A DNA stretch of 64,000 nucleotides, from positions 25,139,382-25,203,381 of the forward strand of contig NC_084474.1 of the NCBI RefSeq assembly GCF_027409185.1. The letters are read 5' to 3'. This document shows, one piece after another, positions 36,951 to 49,660 of the stretch; positions within the stretch are counted from its first letter, which is position 1, and each line of letters starts with the position of its first letter. A program made the position numbers and the translations under genes. The notes under the pieces are model-generated. The model made no database searches and had not been told where the DNA came from. It saw nothing but the letters and a program-made list of their open reading frames with translations. The DNA comes from Cynocephalus volans. Lineage: Eukaryota; Chordata; Mammalia; Dermoptera; Cynocephalidae.

Positions 36951-38440
36951 AATTGTTCTAACTTTCAAGTTGCTTTCACTTATTGTAAAAGTTAATTCAC
37001 TTTTTTTTTTGTTTTGATTTTTCCCATAGAACCTAGCATATGTCTGTTACATAGTAGGAGTTGGGTATTTTGTTAGTTGACTCAAGTATTTAGAGTAACA
37101 TATGCTGTAAGTAATCAAGAAAATATTCTCTGAAATATATGACTATATTTACATTTACCTTTCTGCACTTAGAACAGATTAAAAATGGGAGAGAAAGTGA
37201 ATTATTACTAAAAATTGCTTTGATGTGATCTGATACACAGCTTTCTTAAGATAATTTAAATTATAGGAACCTCCTGTTTGAAAACTCCTCTCTTGGTGTT
37301 GCTTTGGTGATGCTGCTCTGGACTTAAACTGATAAGATATAATTTTGCCAGCATCTTGGTTAAGAAGAAACAGCATGATTGCTAGGTTGAAAAAGCAAGC
37401 AAACAAAAACAGAAAACAAAAATCTATAGAGTTTTTAAAAGCATTCTCATAAAGCTGATTTTAAAAGTGAAAATTTGTCAGTGTTCTTCATGTTCTGAAA
37501 ATATATTTTAACAGGTATTATATTTTATAACATGGTGTGAGACCAATTAGCTAACATTCTACTTAGCAATATTCTAGTTTATTAAATTTTGGAGTTAATT
37601 TTCCCATATAAAGGATAACAAAAAGATGTATGAAAGCAAGTTGACATTTTTATTGTTTTTGGTAGATTAAAATAGTGTGGTTGGCTAAGTATGAGGGTGA
37701 GAAAATTTTCCTACTATTTATCATGCAGATTCTGAGAATTTGTTTGGAACTGATTGTACAAAACTAAGAAGTTACTTAACTCTTACAACGGTAAATAGCA
37801 ATGACAGTTCTTCTAAACTAGAGATGATACAGTGATGTCATTTAAGAAAAAATTGTGTTTTGAATTCATATATTACTTTAGTCTCTTTCAGTTTTACTGT
37901 CTTCTTCATGTGTGCAGGTAAACAATTGGATATTAAATTAGTTGTAAAACTAGGTAGAAAAATGGACAGTTTTTGTCTTCGCATCCAGTCTCTGCAGCGT
38001 TCTGACTCAGCATTAGCTCCTGAGTCCATCCTTGCTGTGTATTTCTCCTACCACTCCTCAGTCTGGGCCTGTGCACCTCTTTGGGGATCTCTGAACTGGT
38101 TTCTGTCTTAATTCTCCTTCTTCTGAAGCCCTCCTGAACCACTAAGAAATTAGTTTTCCTAATGAATGGATGCCTTTTACTTTATCTTTCCCTTTTTCAA
38201 CACGAGTAGCTCACCATGACCTACTAAAAACCAGTCCAAACTCATGGCATTCCCTGGTGGGGGCTTCCCAGTCTTTTGAAATGTTGTGAGCAAATGAACC
38301 CAGTGGATCTGGTTGATGTTTCCTGCACATGGCCTGTGTTTTTCTGTCTCTCTGTTTTACTCATTGTGTTTTTATACAAGGAGCTGTAGTCAGGAAGACT
38401 GCCTTTTTCACATTTTTATTCCCTGTAATTAATTCCTAAT
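36951..38440. other. Intron, AT-rich, no recognised element
   Basis: The 83-aa frame at 37860-38111 has no known domain, and no acceptor/donor pair frames it convincingly. Confidence 0.4.
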
Positions 38441-38488
38441 ACAGTGCGTCCTACAGTGAACTGAAGAATGAATGAATGAATGAATGTT
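38441..38488 (+). mobile_element. L2 LINE 3' terminus with (gaat)n
   Basis: 'cagtgcgtcctacagtgaac' followed by five gaat units is an L2 end. Confidence 0.45.
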
Positions 38489-38752
38489 TTAAAATCAAAC
38501 AAGAAAATATTAGTATGTATCTTTTTTTATCTCTTACATTTCCAAGTGTATGATAGTAATTTCTTAATAAATTGAATATGGGAAAAAATGAGAGCAAGGG
38601 AATTGAACAAACAGATTTTTCTTTGTATTATTATGAGTGGTAGTGTGTTAGGGAAGCAGTGTCTAGGTATTACATTTTAGCCTATAACTATATCTTTTCA
38701 ACCACAGATTTTTTATCTAGTATACTTAGTATTTATCAGAAATTCAGTAACT

Positions 38753-38813
38753 TGTTTGTTTTTTCTTTTTGGCGGCTGGCCAATGGGTATCCAAGCCCTT
38801 GACCTTGGTGTTA
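38753..38813 (-). mobile_element. Truncated tRNA-Ile SINE
   Basis: The minus strand shows only the 3' part: 'aacaccaaggtcaagggctt' and 'ggccagccgcc' with an A-rich tail. Flanks agtaact (38746-38752 and 38814-38820) match. Confidence 0.75.
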
Positions 38814-38939
38814 AGTAACTGGTTTTTGATGAAAAGAATGCATGAATTATTTCTTCTATATTTTTAAGCTTTTGATTAAATTATAATACAATGTTGCACC
38901 TAGTTTTCGAAGTTGTCTTCCCAATGAACCAAACTTCCC

Positions 38940-39377
38940 AGTCATCACCCCTCATGTAGCACGCCACGTGTAACACCCTTTTTTTGATTCTGGTCTGGCC
39001 CCATAACTTACTGCTGACCTAGACTCCCAAGGCTAGGTCATAAGAGGCCTTGCAGCATTTGCCTGGACCACTTGGAAGATTTGCTTTTGGAATGCTCCGT
39101 CCTGAAGCCAGCCACCACATAAGCAGTGTAACTATCCTGAGAGCTCCATGCTGTGAGAAGCCTGAACCATGTGGGGAGCCCCTGAAGTATGAAACACCAT
39201 GGGGGGGGGGGCAAGAGAGAGAGAATAAGGTACACCAAAGCACCAGACATGTGAGGGATGAAAAGATAAAACCATCTTAGAAATGGATTCTCCAGCCACT
39301 CCAACTGATGCTACGTGTAGCAAAATAAATGGTTGTTTAAAGCCACTAAGTTTTGTGGTAATTTGTTATGCAGCTCA
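38940..39377 (+). mobile_element. MLT1-like LTR (MaLR)
   Basis: 'ggccttgcagcatttgcctg', 'gagagctccatgctgtgaga', 'ggattctccagccactcc' and the terminal 'aaagccactaagttttgtgg' are MLT1-type motifs. It contains a 10-nt G run at about 39199-39208. Short opposing frames here are artefacts. Confidence 0.65.
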
Positions 39378-39738
39378 GTGATTGAATATTTGTGTCCCCC
39401 CACCTCAAAATTCAGGTGTTGAAATCCTAACCCCCAATGCAATGGTTTTAGGAGATGGGGCCTTTGGAAGGTAATTAGGTCATGAAGATGCAGTCCAAAT
39501 AATTGGGATTAATGCCCCTATAAAAGGGAGCCTAGAGAGCACTCTTGCTCTCTTTCTGCCAAGTGAGGACACAAGAAGTGGTCAGTCTGTCATCCAGAAG
39601 AGGGCCCTCACCAGAGCTGGATCATGCTGGAACCCTGGTCTTGGACTTTTAGCCTTCAGAATTGTGAGAAATAAATTTCTGTTGTTTTAAAGCCTCCCTG
39701 TCTATGGTAATTTGTTTCGGCAGCCCAAACTAAGACAT
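39378..39738 (+). mobile_element. MLT1/MST-like LTR (MaLR), adjacent copy
   Basis: 'aaattcaggtgttgaaatcc', 'ggtaattaggtcatgaagat', 'gaagagggccctcaccagag', 'ggacttttagccttcagaat' and 'ataaatttctgttgtttta' follow the standard order. It lies directly after the preceding LTR-like unit. Confidence 0.75.
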
Positions 39739-39894
39739 ACAGTAACAGGTAACTGAAATATACAGAAACGTGTGAAAATTGCCAATAAATTTCACAAATT
39801 GAACATACCTTGTATGGTATTGTTGTGGTATTGTATTTTTTTAATAATAAGATTTATATCTTTGGTCTTCCTCCCTGTTTCCTGCCATACAGCT

Positions 39895-40627
39895 CCTAAA
39901 ACCCTTGAATTTCTGGAGTGATGAGTGTCTAATGTATGCTAATGAGATGACTGGTGGCTGACAGCCCCTAGGTAGCTTTAGGATGGGGGCTGGTCACAGG
40001 AAAGACAAAGGCACTGTTAAAGGGTTGGGACTTTTTAGCTTCACCCCCAACCTCTAGGGAGGGGAGAGGGGCTGAAGGTTAAGTTGATCACCAGTGGCCA
40101 ATGATTTAATCAATCCTTTCTACTTAATGAACCTTTCATAATAACCCAAAAGGCCTGGGTTCAGGGAGCTTTCAAATAGCTGAGCACGTGTAGGTTCCTG
40201 GAGGGTGGTGCACCCCTTCCCACATACTTTGCACTGTCCGTCTCTCCCATCTGGCTGTTCATCTGTATCCTTTGTAATATCCTGTATAATGAACTGTTAA
40301 ACTTAAGTGTTTCCCTGAGTTCTGCGAGTCACTCTAGCAAATTAATTGAACCTTAGGAGGGGATATTGAGAACCCTCATTTATAGTGTGGTCAGAAGCCC
40401 AGGTCGACCTGGGCTTTGCAATTGGCATCTAAAGTTAGGGGCAGTTTTGTGGGACTGAGCTCTCCACCTGTGGGATCTGGTGCTACCTCTAGGGAGATAG
40501 TGTCAGAATTAAATTGAACTAGAGGACACTGAGCTGGTCTCTACTACAGAATCAGTTGCTTGCTTGCTGTGTGGGGAAATAAACAACAACCCACATTTGG
40601 TTACAGAACTATTCTGTGCTGTGATAG
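39895..40627 (+). mobile_element. ERV-type LTR, subfamily not assigned
   Basis: A long LTR-like block: 'tatgctaatgagatgactgg', 'ctgacagcccctaggtagc', 'gaggggagaggggctgaagg', 'agtggccaatgatttaatca', 'tttccctgagttctgcgagt', 'caaattaattgaaccttagg' and 'gtgtcagaattaaattgaac'. I recognise the family pattern but not its name. No gag, pol or env sequence adjoins. Confidence 0.65.
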
Positions 40628-40779
40628 TAGGAGAAACTGAGTTTGTTTTTCCTATATCCTTACACATGTATAACTAGCACCTAGAGCAAAGAGCAGTATG
40701 TTGTCAGCATCCCAGAAGCCTATCTTGTATCCCATCCAGTAATGGACTTATCCAAGGGTAAACAGACTTATCCATTATT

Positions 40780-41070
40780 ACATATACTCTTTTTCACTTA
40801 TCATTACATTTGTGAGCTTTATTCATATTCTAGAGCATAGCTGTAGTTAAAACATTCTCACTGTTGTATAGCATCCAGTTATACGAATGTGATACAACAT
40901 ATCCATTCTACTGTTGATGGACATTGAGTGGTTTTCAGTTATTGACTATTGTGAATAGTCTCTATTAACATTCTATGTCTTTTGGTAAACTTATGCACAC
41001 CTTTCTGTTGGGTGGTTTTTGAATTGTCTTATGACTGTTTTGTATTTGTTAGTTTTATCTCTATAAGTAG
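40780..41070 (-). mobile_element. Old L1 fragment (antisense)
   Basis: 'atgatacaacatatccattc'-type text ('acaacatatccattctactg', 'ttgatggacattgagtgg') and 'ttggtaaacttatgcacacc' are the reversed L1 3' region. Confidence 0.6.
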
Positions 41071-42115
41071 CCTTATAAACCAGTCTGGAGTATAATGGCT
41101 AGGTTTTATAGCTTTTTTCTTTCTCATCATAATGCCTAGCAAGCAGAGTTCACAGCTCAGAGTGTTATTCAAGAAATATAAGTTGATTGATCACTTAGAA
41201 GTATTAAAGTGCATATGCTTGGCTCCCTAAAAATAAGTTCTAAATTCATCACAGAGCTTATGCTCCAAAATTTAAGTACAAAAAAAAAATAGGAAATGTC
41301 TTTTCAAGTAGACATTCTTTTTGTATTAATAACAGCTTATTGGAAAATATTTCATCTGCTCAGAACTATTGTTTTCTGTTTTGCAAACATCGTGAGAAAG
41401 AAAATTACTTTGTTTCTTATAATGATAAAAGAAAGAATACTAACATACAACTGAAGTTTCTGTGTACTATTGTCATATTTAAAAGCTTTAAGCTTCAGTG
41501 AATCTCTTGTTAGAATAGAATTAATAAATTATATTAGTGTGTATAACTGAAAAGAGTCTTAGAGCACATATTCTCTATTTTGTTGAACTGAGTTATATAT
41601 TTAGAGCTACCATCACATTTACTGTAAGTTAAATTAATGGGTACTAAAATTACAGGTTTTTTTTCTTCACATCTAATCAACTTGAATTTCTTTGCTTCTT
41701 TGGTGTAATATTTGGATTATTGACTTAAAAAATTGCAATGATAAACTATTCCAAATAAGCCAGGTCTGATTATTTTCAATCCCAGTACACTTACATAAAT
41801 GCCAATACCATATGGAAAAATTTGACTCCAAAATCTTTTTTTTTTTTCTTTTTCAGTGAACTGTAGCTCTTGGACAAAAAATAAATGACATAGAGATTCA
41901 AATGAATGTCAGATGGTTTCATAGTTTGTGGTTTGTGTTTGTAGTCGTTAACTCTGAAGAATTGGGATATATAAAAAGATTAAAGAATCTTTTCATCTAC
42001 CAAACTTAAAATATATATGTTTACAAACAAATGCCATACACTTTCTATCTTGGTTTATCCTTGCTCCTTTAGTTGCTAGATTTTTTTTTTTAATACTATG
42101 ATGTCTTTTGCATTC
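41071..42115. other. Intron, AT-rich, no recognised element
   Basis: Nothing nameable; several homopolymer A and T runs. Confidence 0.4.
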
Positions 42116-42560
42116 TCCCATTTATTTATTTATTCAGTAAATATTTACTGAGTGTTTTCCATGGGGTAAATACTACTCTGGATCCTTCAAGTTCCATAGA
42201 TATGGCTCTTCCCTGGAGGAGATCATAGCCTGCTGGGAATACCAGATATGTAGACAGATACTTACAATATGGCATCTAATAAATCTATGAGCAAAGATTT
42301 GTTTGAGAGCAGCTTGTTCTGCCTAGGGGGGAGTCCAGGAAGTTTTAGAGAGTAGATATAATTTGAATTGAGACTTGAAGGAAGTATAGGAATTTGAGCA
42401 CAGAAGTGGGAAGAAAGGTTTTCTATGCAAAGTAGGGTGATAGAAAAGCACAGGGTTGAGGGGGGCTTAGTAAGTGTGGGGAACAGTGGTAAGTTCCACA
42501 TGCTTAGGGCTTAAGGCACATTGGGCTGAAGAGGAGACGGAGAGTGGGAATGATGTAGGT
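42116..42560 (-). mobile_element. L2 LINE 3' region (antisense)
   Basis: 'tattcagtaaatatttactg' followed by 'ctggaggagatcatagcctg' and later 'gagacttgaaggaagtatag' follows the antisense L2. Confidence 0.65.
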
Positions 42561-43185
42561 TACCACTCTCGCTGCTAGAAACTAAGACCTTAACCTTTCC
42601 TCGGGGTCTTCCCACTTTTTAACTTGAAATATCGCAGTGATCTGAGAACTGGTAACCCTTTGTGGAACTGGCAGGAGTTGAAGAAAAAGTAGACTTTTGA
42701 ACAGCAAGAAAGAATAGGGCTGGCTTTCCAAAAAAGAAAAAAAAAAAGGATGTGAAAAATGGGGGAAGAACCCAGCATGTTCTTAGGACAATAAGTAGAT
42801 CAGTTGGCATTCCTGAAGGAGAAATGCTACAGATTAAATGGGAACAGGATTGGAGGGACACCTCCATTAGGGTACTGCAGGGCACTGAGCGTGGCTTTCT
42901 TCATTTCTTCATCTCTCTATTGAGTGAGTTGGGTGAAATCGTAGAGGGCAATTGGATGGAATAGCTGTTAATGCGGGAACTGACAGGATCGAGCAATACA
43001 ATTATTTCTGATAGGAAGATATAATAGCCTGAATAAGAAAGTAAAATTTAAAGGCATAAATACAAAGTTGGATGTTCACAGTTACTGATAAAAAGATGTT
43101 AAGTGTTCTAAACAAATGCTTAACATAAAGGCACACTATTACGGGACTGTTAAAGAAGCGATGTCATCCCACCAGGGTGACCTGG
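42561..43185. other. Intron, no recognised element
   Basis: The 70-aa frame at 42752-42964 shows no known domain. Confidence 0.4.
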
Positions 43186-43500
43186 ATAGAGGAAGGTGAT
43201 GGCGCTTCCCTACCCTCGGTCAAGGCATTGCATTTAGTTCTGGATGCCATCTTTAAAACAGACAGTCGCAGAGAAGAGAACGGCCAGGGGCAGGTAACCA
43301 GTATAGTCAAAGGTCTGGGAACAATGTTGCAGGCAAAACAGATGGTGAAATGAGGCTGTACATGCTCTGAGTAAAGGAGACAAGACAGTTGCTGAGAGCA
43401 AGAATCATCTGGAGGGAAAGCAACCACTACATAGAAGTCCAGGGAGGTAGGCTGAGCTCTCTGGTGAGAAGGTCTTTCTAATGCTGCTCATTGTGAACAG
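43186..43500 (-). mobile_element. CR1/L3-type LINE remnant (antisense)
   Basis: 'gcatttagttctggatgcc', 'gcaggtaaccagtatagtca', 'aaggtctgggaacaatg' and 'gtaaaggagacaagacagtt' follow the antisense 3' ORF of CR1-like L3 elements. Very old. Confidence 0.5.
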
Positions 43501-43869
43501 GAAACTAAACAACGCCGGAGTAAATACCTCCAAATATTTACTCCAAGTATTAAATCGATGTCAACTTGAAGTATTAACTCAAAGATAATGAGTTCCCTGT
43601 GACCGGGAGTGTGCCAACTTGTCAGGGATGCTGCGACTGTGGGGGTTTTACCTAGTTGACCTTCAGTGTTACTAGAAGATATATGAGGATGTAAAATACA
43701 GATGCCTTTGATATCTTTAGATGTGTATTAACCAGATGACCTCAGCTGGATGCACTTAGGGGCCTTGAAGCCAGCAAGCCCTGTACGTGAGGTAGAGCTA
43801 TATGCTGAGAGGTTTTATGGAAGTTTTACCGGCAAGAAGTGACTTGGTTGCTAAATTGAGATGCTTCCG

Positions 43870-44010
43870 TAATAATCACAGCTACTAGGGGCTGAGTGCC
43901 TGTTAGTGCCTGATGCTTAGCTGGGCACTGTATACATGCTGTCCGGTTTAATCACCACAGCACTTGGATGGTGGGATTTTTTAAATCAGCTCCTTCTTTT
44001 ACCAGTGAAC
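43870..44010 (-). mobile_element. MIR-like fragment (antisense)
   Basis: 'gggctgagtgcctgttagtg' and 'actgtatacatgctgtccgg' suggest a reversed MIR 3' part. Confidence 0.4.
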
Positions 44011-44029
44011 AAATAAAGTTTAAATAATG

Positions 44030-44185
44030 AGAGTCCAGCTGCAACAATTATTTATTAGCTGTATGACCTTGGGAAAGTTATGTGATCTGTGTCCTAGTTC
44101 CCTCCTCTAAAAGTGTGGATCATAATAATGCCTGATGCACAGGTATGCTGTCAGGCTTAAACGTGACTGGTTTAGTAAAAGTTTG
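44030..44185 (+). mobile_element. MIR SINE
   Basis: 'agctgtatgaccttgggaaa', 'agttatgtgatctgtgtcc' and 'tggatcataataatgcctga' match the MIR core. Confidence 0.65.
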
Positions 44186-44479
44186 CTACCACATTTTAAT
44201 TTTTAATTATGGCTTCAAGACCCCCTCAGGCAGTAATGAATGGAAAGGAATATGACCATTAACAAAAGAAATATTGACAAGTACTACAGTCTTCATTCTT
44301 TACAGAGAAAATATTTTTAAAAAATGCATTCCATTTGGGAATTTGGTAGAAAACCCAGTGGGAGTTGATGAACCCATGGATAGACTTACATTTCTATGTG
44401 TAAGAACAGCTTACGATATTTTGCCTTTGTGTTTTCTTCCTCATGCAGATAACCTCTCAAAGCCAATCTAAAATTCTGC

Positions 44480-44720
44480 TTGCTTTTTAAAACTTTTTCT
44501 GACCCTCAGAATGAAATGGGAGTATGCTTTTCTTTAAGCCCTCATAGAATGTTCTCACTTGCCCATGACATTAATCGTTTTCTGCCTTATGTTATGTTTG
44601 TTTGTGTAATTGTCTTATCCTCTTCAATAGACCTAAAGTTCAGTTGTGGCATGCCCGTTAGCATTTTTGTTGTGGTATTTCTTGGGATACCTCAATTTTA
44701 GTGTGTAGGTGCTCAAATCT
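44480..44720 (+). mobile_element. L2-like remnant
   Basis: 'ttctgaccctcagaatgaaa' and 'agccctcatagaatgttctc' resemble sense L2. Weak. Confidence 0.35.
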
Positions 44721-45209
44721 TTATTTGTTTATTCTTTAGTTATATGTTTATTTATCATTTATTGAACCACATTATTAAGCTTTTTAACTTTTATCCCTTT
44801 TCCCTGATTCCTTTAGACAATATTGAAAGACATCTGCAGATGTCTGCAGAACACTTACTTTATATAGGCCATAGTGGTAGTGTTTTCTTTTAAACAGATG
44901 TGCTAATTCCTAAAATTTTAAGTTTGTGTATTTCCTCAAAAGCAAACATTACTTTTAATGAAAACAAATTCTGAATCTTTGTTTGGTATCTGCATACTGA
45001 TGATTGTGAATCAGTGGTGAAAGATACAAACTTTATTTCACCCTGGCCCCACCCAAAACAGCTTTCATGAAAAATGATGAAATGCTTCCTCTCACTGACC
45101 CAGCTCCATGGACGAGCAGGTGCAGATTCTTCTGCATTGCTCAGCTGTGCTGTCTCAGTGATGTTTGAATGTACAAGTGCGTTGTAATTTCCATCATCTC
45201 TTCATTCTC
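44721..45209. other. Intron, no recognised element
   Basis: AT-rich then mixed; nothing nameable. Confidence 0.4.
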
Positions 45210-45560
45210 TTGTCCCTTAGCTTGTACTCCAAGATTCTCCTCTGAATTACTGTAATGGCCTCTAATTGAGCTTCCTACCTCCATCCTTGACTCAGGGAAG
45301 TCCTGCACTCTGCCATGCTAGCTAACTTTCTATACAGATAGATGGTCGTGTTCACACTCCTAGAACAGCTGCAGGATAAGTTCCAAGCCCCTGAGCTGGC
45401 CATGAGGGCCCTCCAGGATCCCTTCTCTCCTGAATTTCCAGCAGCACCCTCTTCCTGAACTCTCCTTCTGCCAGACTCCGTGAGCTTTTTGCTCCAGAAT
45501 AAGTTTAGTTTTTTCATTTGTTTACTCACTTTTTGATTCTTCATTAAATGTTATTGAGTG
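45210..45560 (+). mobile_element. L2 LINE fragment
   Basis: 'aattactgtaatggcctcta', 'attgagcttcctacctccat' and 'ctgagctggccatgagggcc' are sense L2 ORF2 text. Confidence 0.6.
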
Positions 45561-45589
45561 CCTCCTCAGTAGTGAGTGGAGACGTGAGC

Positions 45590-45775
45590 TCTGGGTCCAC
45601 ATGTCTGGGATCACAGCTGCGTGATTACAGAAGAGGTTCTTAATCATCTCCTTCAATTTTCATATCTGTAAGATGGGCATAATATTAGTGGCCACATTAT
45701 GGGATTGTTAAGACTGAGTTAACACCTGTGAAGGGCATGGGACAGTGCCGGGCACATACTAGGTGCACATCAGTT
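45590..45775 (+). mobile_element. MIR SINE
   Basis: 'catatctgtaagatgggcat', 'attatgggattgttaagact' and 'ggacagtgccgggcacatac' are the MIR core and 3' end. Confidence 0.7.
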
Positions 45776-45789
45776 TAACACCGTGCTCA

Positions 45790-46150
45790 GTACTGCTCTG
45801 GGAATTTGTATCCTCAACGCCTTTGTTCCTGCTCTTCTCCCTGTGTTGAGCTGTGTTCCCCTCTGTCAATTTGAAGAGTTTCTGTTCATTCTTTTGAATC
45901 CTTTTAAGGTATCATCTTCTTCTCAAAGCCTTTCCATATCACCCTTTCTACCCTCAGAGAGCACTGATCACTCCATCTTGTGTTCACTTCTCAGCCTTGA
46001 CAGTAAATGTATATACGATCTACTTAGTGCAAGTATTTATATACATATTGGTGTCCCCTACTGGATCATAAACTCATGAGAACAAACAGTCATGATTTAT
46101 CCATCATTGATTTCTTAAGAGCTAGCTCAGTGCCTGATGCATAGTATTCG
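45790..46150 (+). mobile_element. L2 LINE 3' region
   Basis: 'tcaaagcctttccatatcac', 'actggatcataaactcatga' and 'gctcagtgcctgatgcatag' follow the L2 3' end. Confidence 0.6.
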
Positions 46151-48095
46151 AAAGTAATTGTAGAACTGTGTTTTTTGAATTGAACGATAAGCTCTTTATG
46201 ACTTAAAGTAGTGGGGTGGTGGTGGTGGTAGTAGTATTGAATTTCAACTTTTAGGACCCAAATCCAGAGCACTTTATCATTATATCATGCTAATTTGAAT
46301 ACATGTCTACATATGTATATGAGTGTGTGTAGTTTGATTAGCATATGCCAGGTTCAATAAAATAATTACTGTGAGTTGTTCTTTTACGTAACTATTTCTG
46401 GTAGTTTATAAGAAATGATTTTCTCTGACTTCCTACGTAGAAAGGCAAGCCAGGAGTTGTGATGATTCAGTGCCAAAGATCTGTTACTGGTAGCCTGGAA
46501 GACTGCGTGTCCGCTGGTTCAAGCTGTGCTTTAATAAACAGGAGCTCAGACCCTTTATGATGGGAAGTACAGCTGAGGACTCTTTCAAGTGCACAAGCTG
46601 ATCATGCCGAATGCTTTTCTGGGTCATGCTCATTTCATAAAAACAGCCAATTCCCAGCCTTCCCAGAGGAAGAAATGCTGAAGGTCCCTGGCTGCCATGT
46701 GGGGTGAGGAGGAAACCTAGGACGGAGTGGGGGAGGGGCCCTGACTACCTCTCCTTCCCTTGGTGAGGGAGGCAGTGCAGGCATCCAGCCCAGACTCACA
46801 GTACCCCACTCGGGCTTTCAGGCTGTGCTTCAAGCACAGAAGCTGGTTTTCTTTTTTCTTTCCTTTTGTAGCGACCACATTGTTCCAATGACCAGAGCAA
46901 CATGACATAGAAGCAGAGAAAACACACCAAGTTCTTGCCAGTTGCTAGGCAGAGAAAATGCTTTTGGATGTTTGAATTATGCTTCCCATGTTGATTTCCT
47001 AATCATGACTTGTTTTCCAAGCTAAACGCAATAGCATTGTGAACACTCGTCAGCACTGGGTAAGCTTTGCTGCCAAGCTAATTAAGAGATTGCAATTTAG
47101 AAGGGTGAGAATAAAGGGAATGTGGGAGGTAGTGAAGTAGCTACAAGGAAAATCTGATTTTTCTGTTTATATAAGGATTGTTATTTCTAATTTTTTGATA
47201 TAATGTTGTAAATATTAATCCACTGGCCGTGTTTGTCTTAATTTTAACATATGCAAATTTTAGATTATACTTAACATTGATGCTAATATAATTACAGTGG
47301 ATTTTACCTGTTTTCTTATGAAAAATCTGATGAATTACTGTGAAAGTAATTTTCTTTGGATCTAAGTGTCAATACTACAACAGCTTGTGTGATGATTTCC
47401 TTGCTCACTGATGAAGCTTGATTTTCCTTATTGTCAGGGGTAGGAAGACAACTATTTGCTGTGGAACATCAAAGCTCTCACTGTTAACAAGCAGGGCAGC
47501 CTGTGAATCCTGAAATCAGAGGTAGAGAATCTCCAGGAGGGCGGTTGAGTGCAGGAGGCTGAAAGGGAACTAGGAAGGGGACTGTCATCCCTTGGTGGCC
47601 AAATACATTTGCAGGGAATGGTTTGAGGGTGACATGAGGGTGGCTTGGCTGGTCTGGTCCTGGGGCAGTTGTTACCTGTGGGTGGTTTGGCTGCTGGCTG
47701 CTCTATCCAAGTAGGCAGCCAGTGGTGCCCATCAGAGCTATCCAGAGTGATGTCCCTTTAATTCTGTTATCAGGACCCTGAGGGTTCTAGCATGCAGCTC
47801 CAATGGAGGCTTTAAGGAAACGGTGAATAGGAAACCATGTGTAGTGGTCAAAGATCTCAGGCCAGCTGTCACTTGGGAGATGGAAGTTCAAGGTTAATTT
47901 CGCTTGGTTGGCAAAAAAGTTTTGAGAGAAATGATTCATTTTCATAATATTTCTCTTGGCTGGAGACAGGAGAAATGGGGAAAAGATTTACATGTTTTTT
48001 CTACTACCTTTTTTGGGCTAATCAGGTTATACTGATACCGATGAAAACGATTCAGTGTGCAAGGCACAGTAGGACGTGCATTGTATACGTAAATG
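46151..48095. other. Intron, no recognised element
   Basis: A short (ggt)n run lies near 46212-46230. GC rises around 46.6-46.9 kb without CpG enrichment. No gene seen. Confidence 0.4.
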
Positions 48096-48210
48096 CTTTT
48101 AATCCCCACTGTAATCTCAGAAGGTAGGTGCTCTGATTCTCCCCTTCTTACAGGTGGGGAACTGAGCTACAGGTGGTAAGTGGCAGAGTTGGACTGTGAA
48201 CTGAAGAAGT
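48096..48210 (-). mobile_element. MIR SINE (antisense)
   Basis: 'ccttcttacaggtggggaac' and 'tgagctacaggtggtaagtg' with 'gcagagttgg' are the reversed MIR. Confidence 0.65.
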
Positions 48211-48960
48211 CTTGTGATAGAGTCCTCAGTCTGCACTTCCTGAGAATGCAGGGAGGGTGGAGACATTGTGGCTGGCTTGGTCTCTGAACTCCCTGTAGCA
48301 CTTCCAAGAAGCATTTATTTCATTGGGTTTAAATCATAGATTTACATTTGTATCACTTCTATCATACCTTAAACTTCTAAAGGCAGGCATTTGGTTTTGT
48401 GTCCCTGGCTCCCTGTGAGGTGCTTACCAAGTTGTAGAACACAGTGCCAGCAGCCTGGGGGCAGAGAGTGACAGGAAGGAGGGGAGCTTCCCGTGGTCTC
48501 TGCTACACTCTTCGGCTCTTGTGTCAGGATGAATAGAGATAAGGTCTTTATCAGAGTTTAGAATTCATTGAAACCAAAGTTAAAGATGATTACAAAAAAG
48601 AAAATCACTTGTTTCTGATGTGTTTGCTCCCTTTTTATCACTAATGTTTTCCTCTTTCTGGAACTGTTTAAAGCCAGTCAACTCTTTCTAGAAGTTAAGC
48701 TGGCAAGGCATTTGACTATAACGCTAAATAAATCAACTCAGAACCACTGTGGCATCCTGGAGCATGATTTTTTTTATTTATACCGTCTGGGAGTCTTTAG
48801 AATATTCATTATTCCCCCCCAATCTGCTGGGCTTCTGCACGGGTTCTGGGGTTGTCTTGCTGTGGGGAGAGCTATGTGCATTGGGTGCAAAGTCTCAGTT
48901 AACAAGTGTGTCCATAACCTGGCATTGAAAGGCATCCACAGTTCCTCTCCAGGTATGTTT
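48211..48960. other. Intron, traces of L2/MIR only
   Basis: The 139-aa frame at 48712-49131 overlaps L2-like sequence at its end and has no recognisable domain, so it is not called. Confidence 0.4.
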
Positions 48961-49290
48961 TCTCCTTTCTTGCTCCCCCATGTCCCCAGCACATGCGCGG
49001 GACTGATCGTATCCTCAAGTAGTTACCTGGTAGTGTCTGCCTGTGGATCTGTCCTCAGATGGTTCCCTGTGCTTGAAATGCCTTTCCCCCTCCATCCTCT
49101 CCTGCCTGCTGAAGCCCTTCTCTGTCTGTAATGCTCAAACTCCACCTTCTCTGAGCAGCTTTCTAAGATCCCCCAGCTGCATTTAACTTCTCCACTTCCT
49201 GCACTCTGATAATTCCCATTTCTAAACTGTCTATATGTGCATGTGCATGCAATGTCTTTGCAGTCTCCATAGGTAGACAGCAGGTACACA
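48961..49290 (+). mobile_element. L2 LINE fragment
   Basis: 'gtgcttgaaatgcctttccc', 'gctcaaactccaccttctc' and 'gagcagctttctaagatccc' are sense L2. Confidence 0.65.
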
Positions 49291-49509
49291 AAGATGCTTT
49301 TTCAATTTGAATGAACCCCCTCCTCCCCTTTCATTTTTGCCCCCCTCATAAAATGAGTGCCCCTTCCTGGTACCACAGAGAATATCTGAATATTTCTGCC
49401 TTCCAGTCATCCAGTTTTGGATTGTCTCTCTGCCTATTCTCGACAGAGCCCGCAGCTACCTAACATCTGCTTCCCCTAAATTCTAGCTGGAACCAGGTTT
49501 AGGGCAGTA

Positions 49510-49660
49510 GGGTTGGTGATGATAAAAAGTCAGGGAGAGTTGCAGCTGATGCTCTGCTGCAAACCTCGTGTCATTAGTTCAGTTTTGCCAGTAAGGAAAC
49601 TGAAGCTCGTGGGACTGATGGGGTGGAGCAGAGATTTGAAGCCAGACTTCTCTAACCAAA
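49510..49660 (-). mobile_element. MIR-like fragment (antisense)
   Basis: 'ccagtaaggaaactgaagct' and 'gagatttgaagccagacttc' suggest a reversed MIR. Confidence 0.45.

Noticed and set aside
48712-49131. 139-aa + strand frame
   Set aside because: No recognisable domain, and its 3' part overlaps L2-like sequence.
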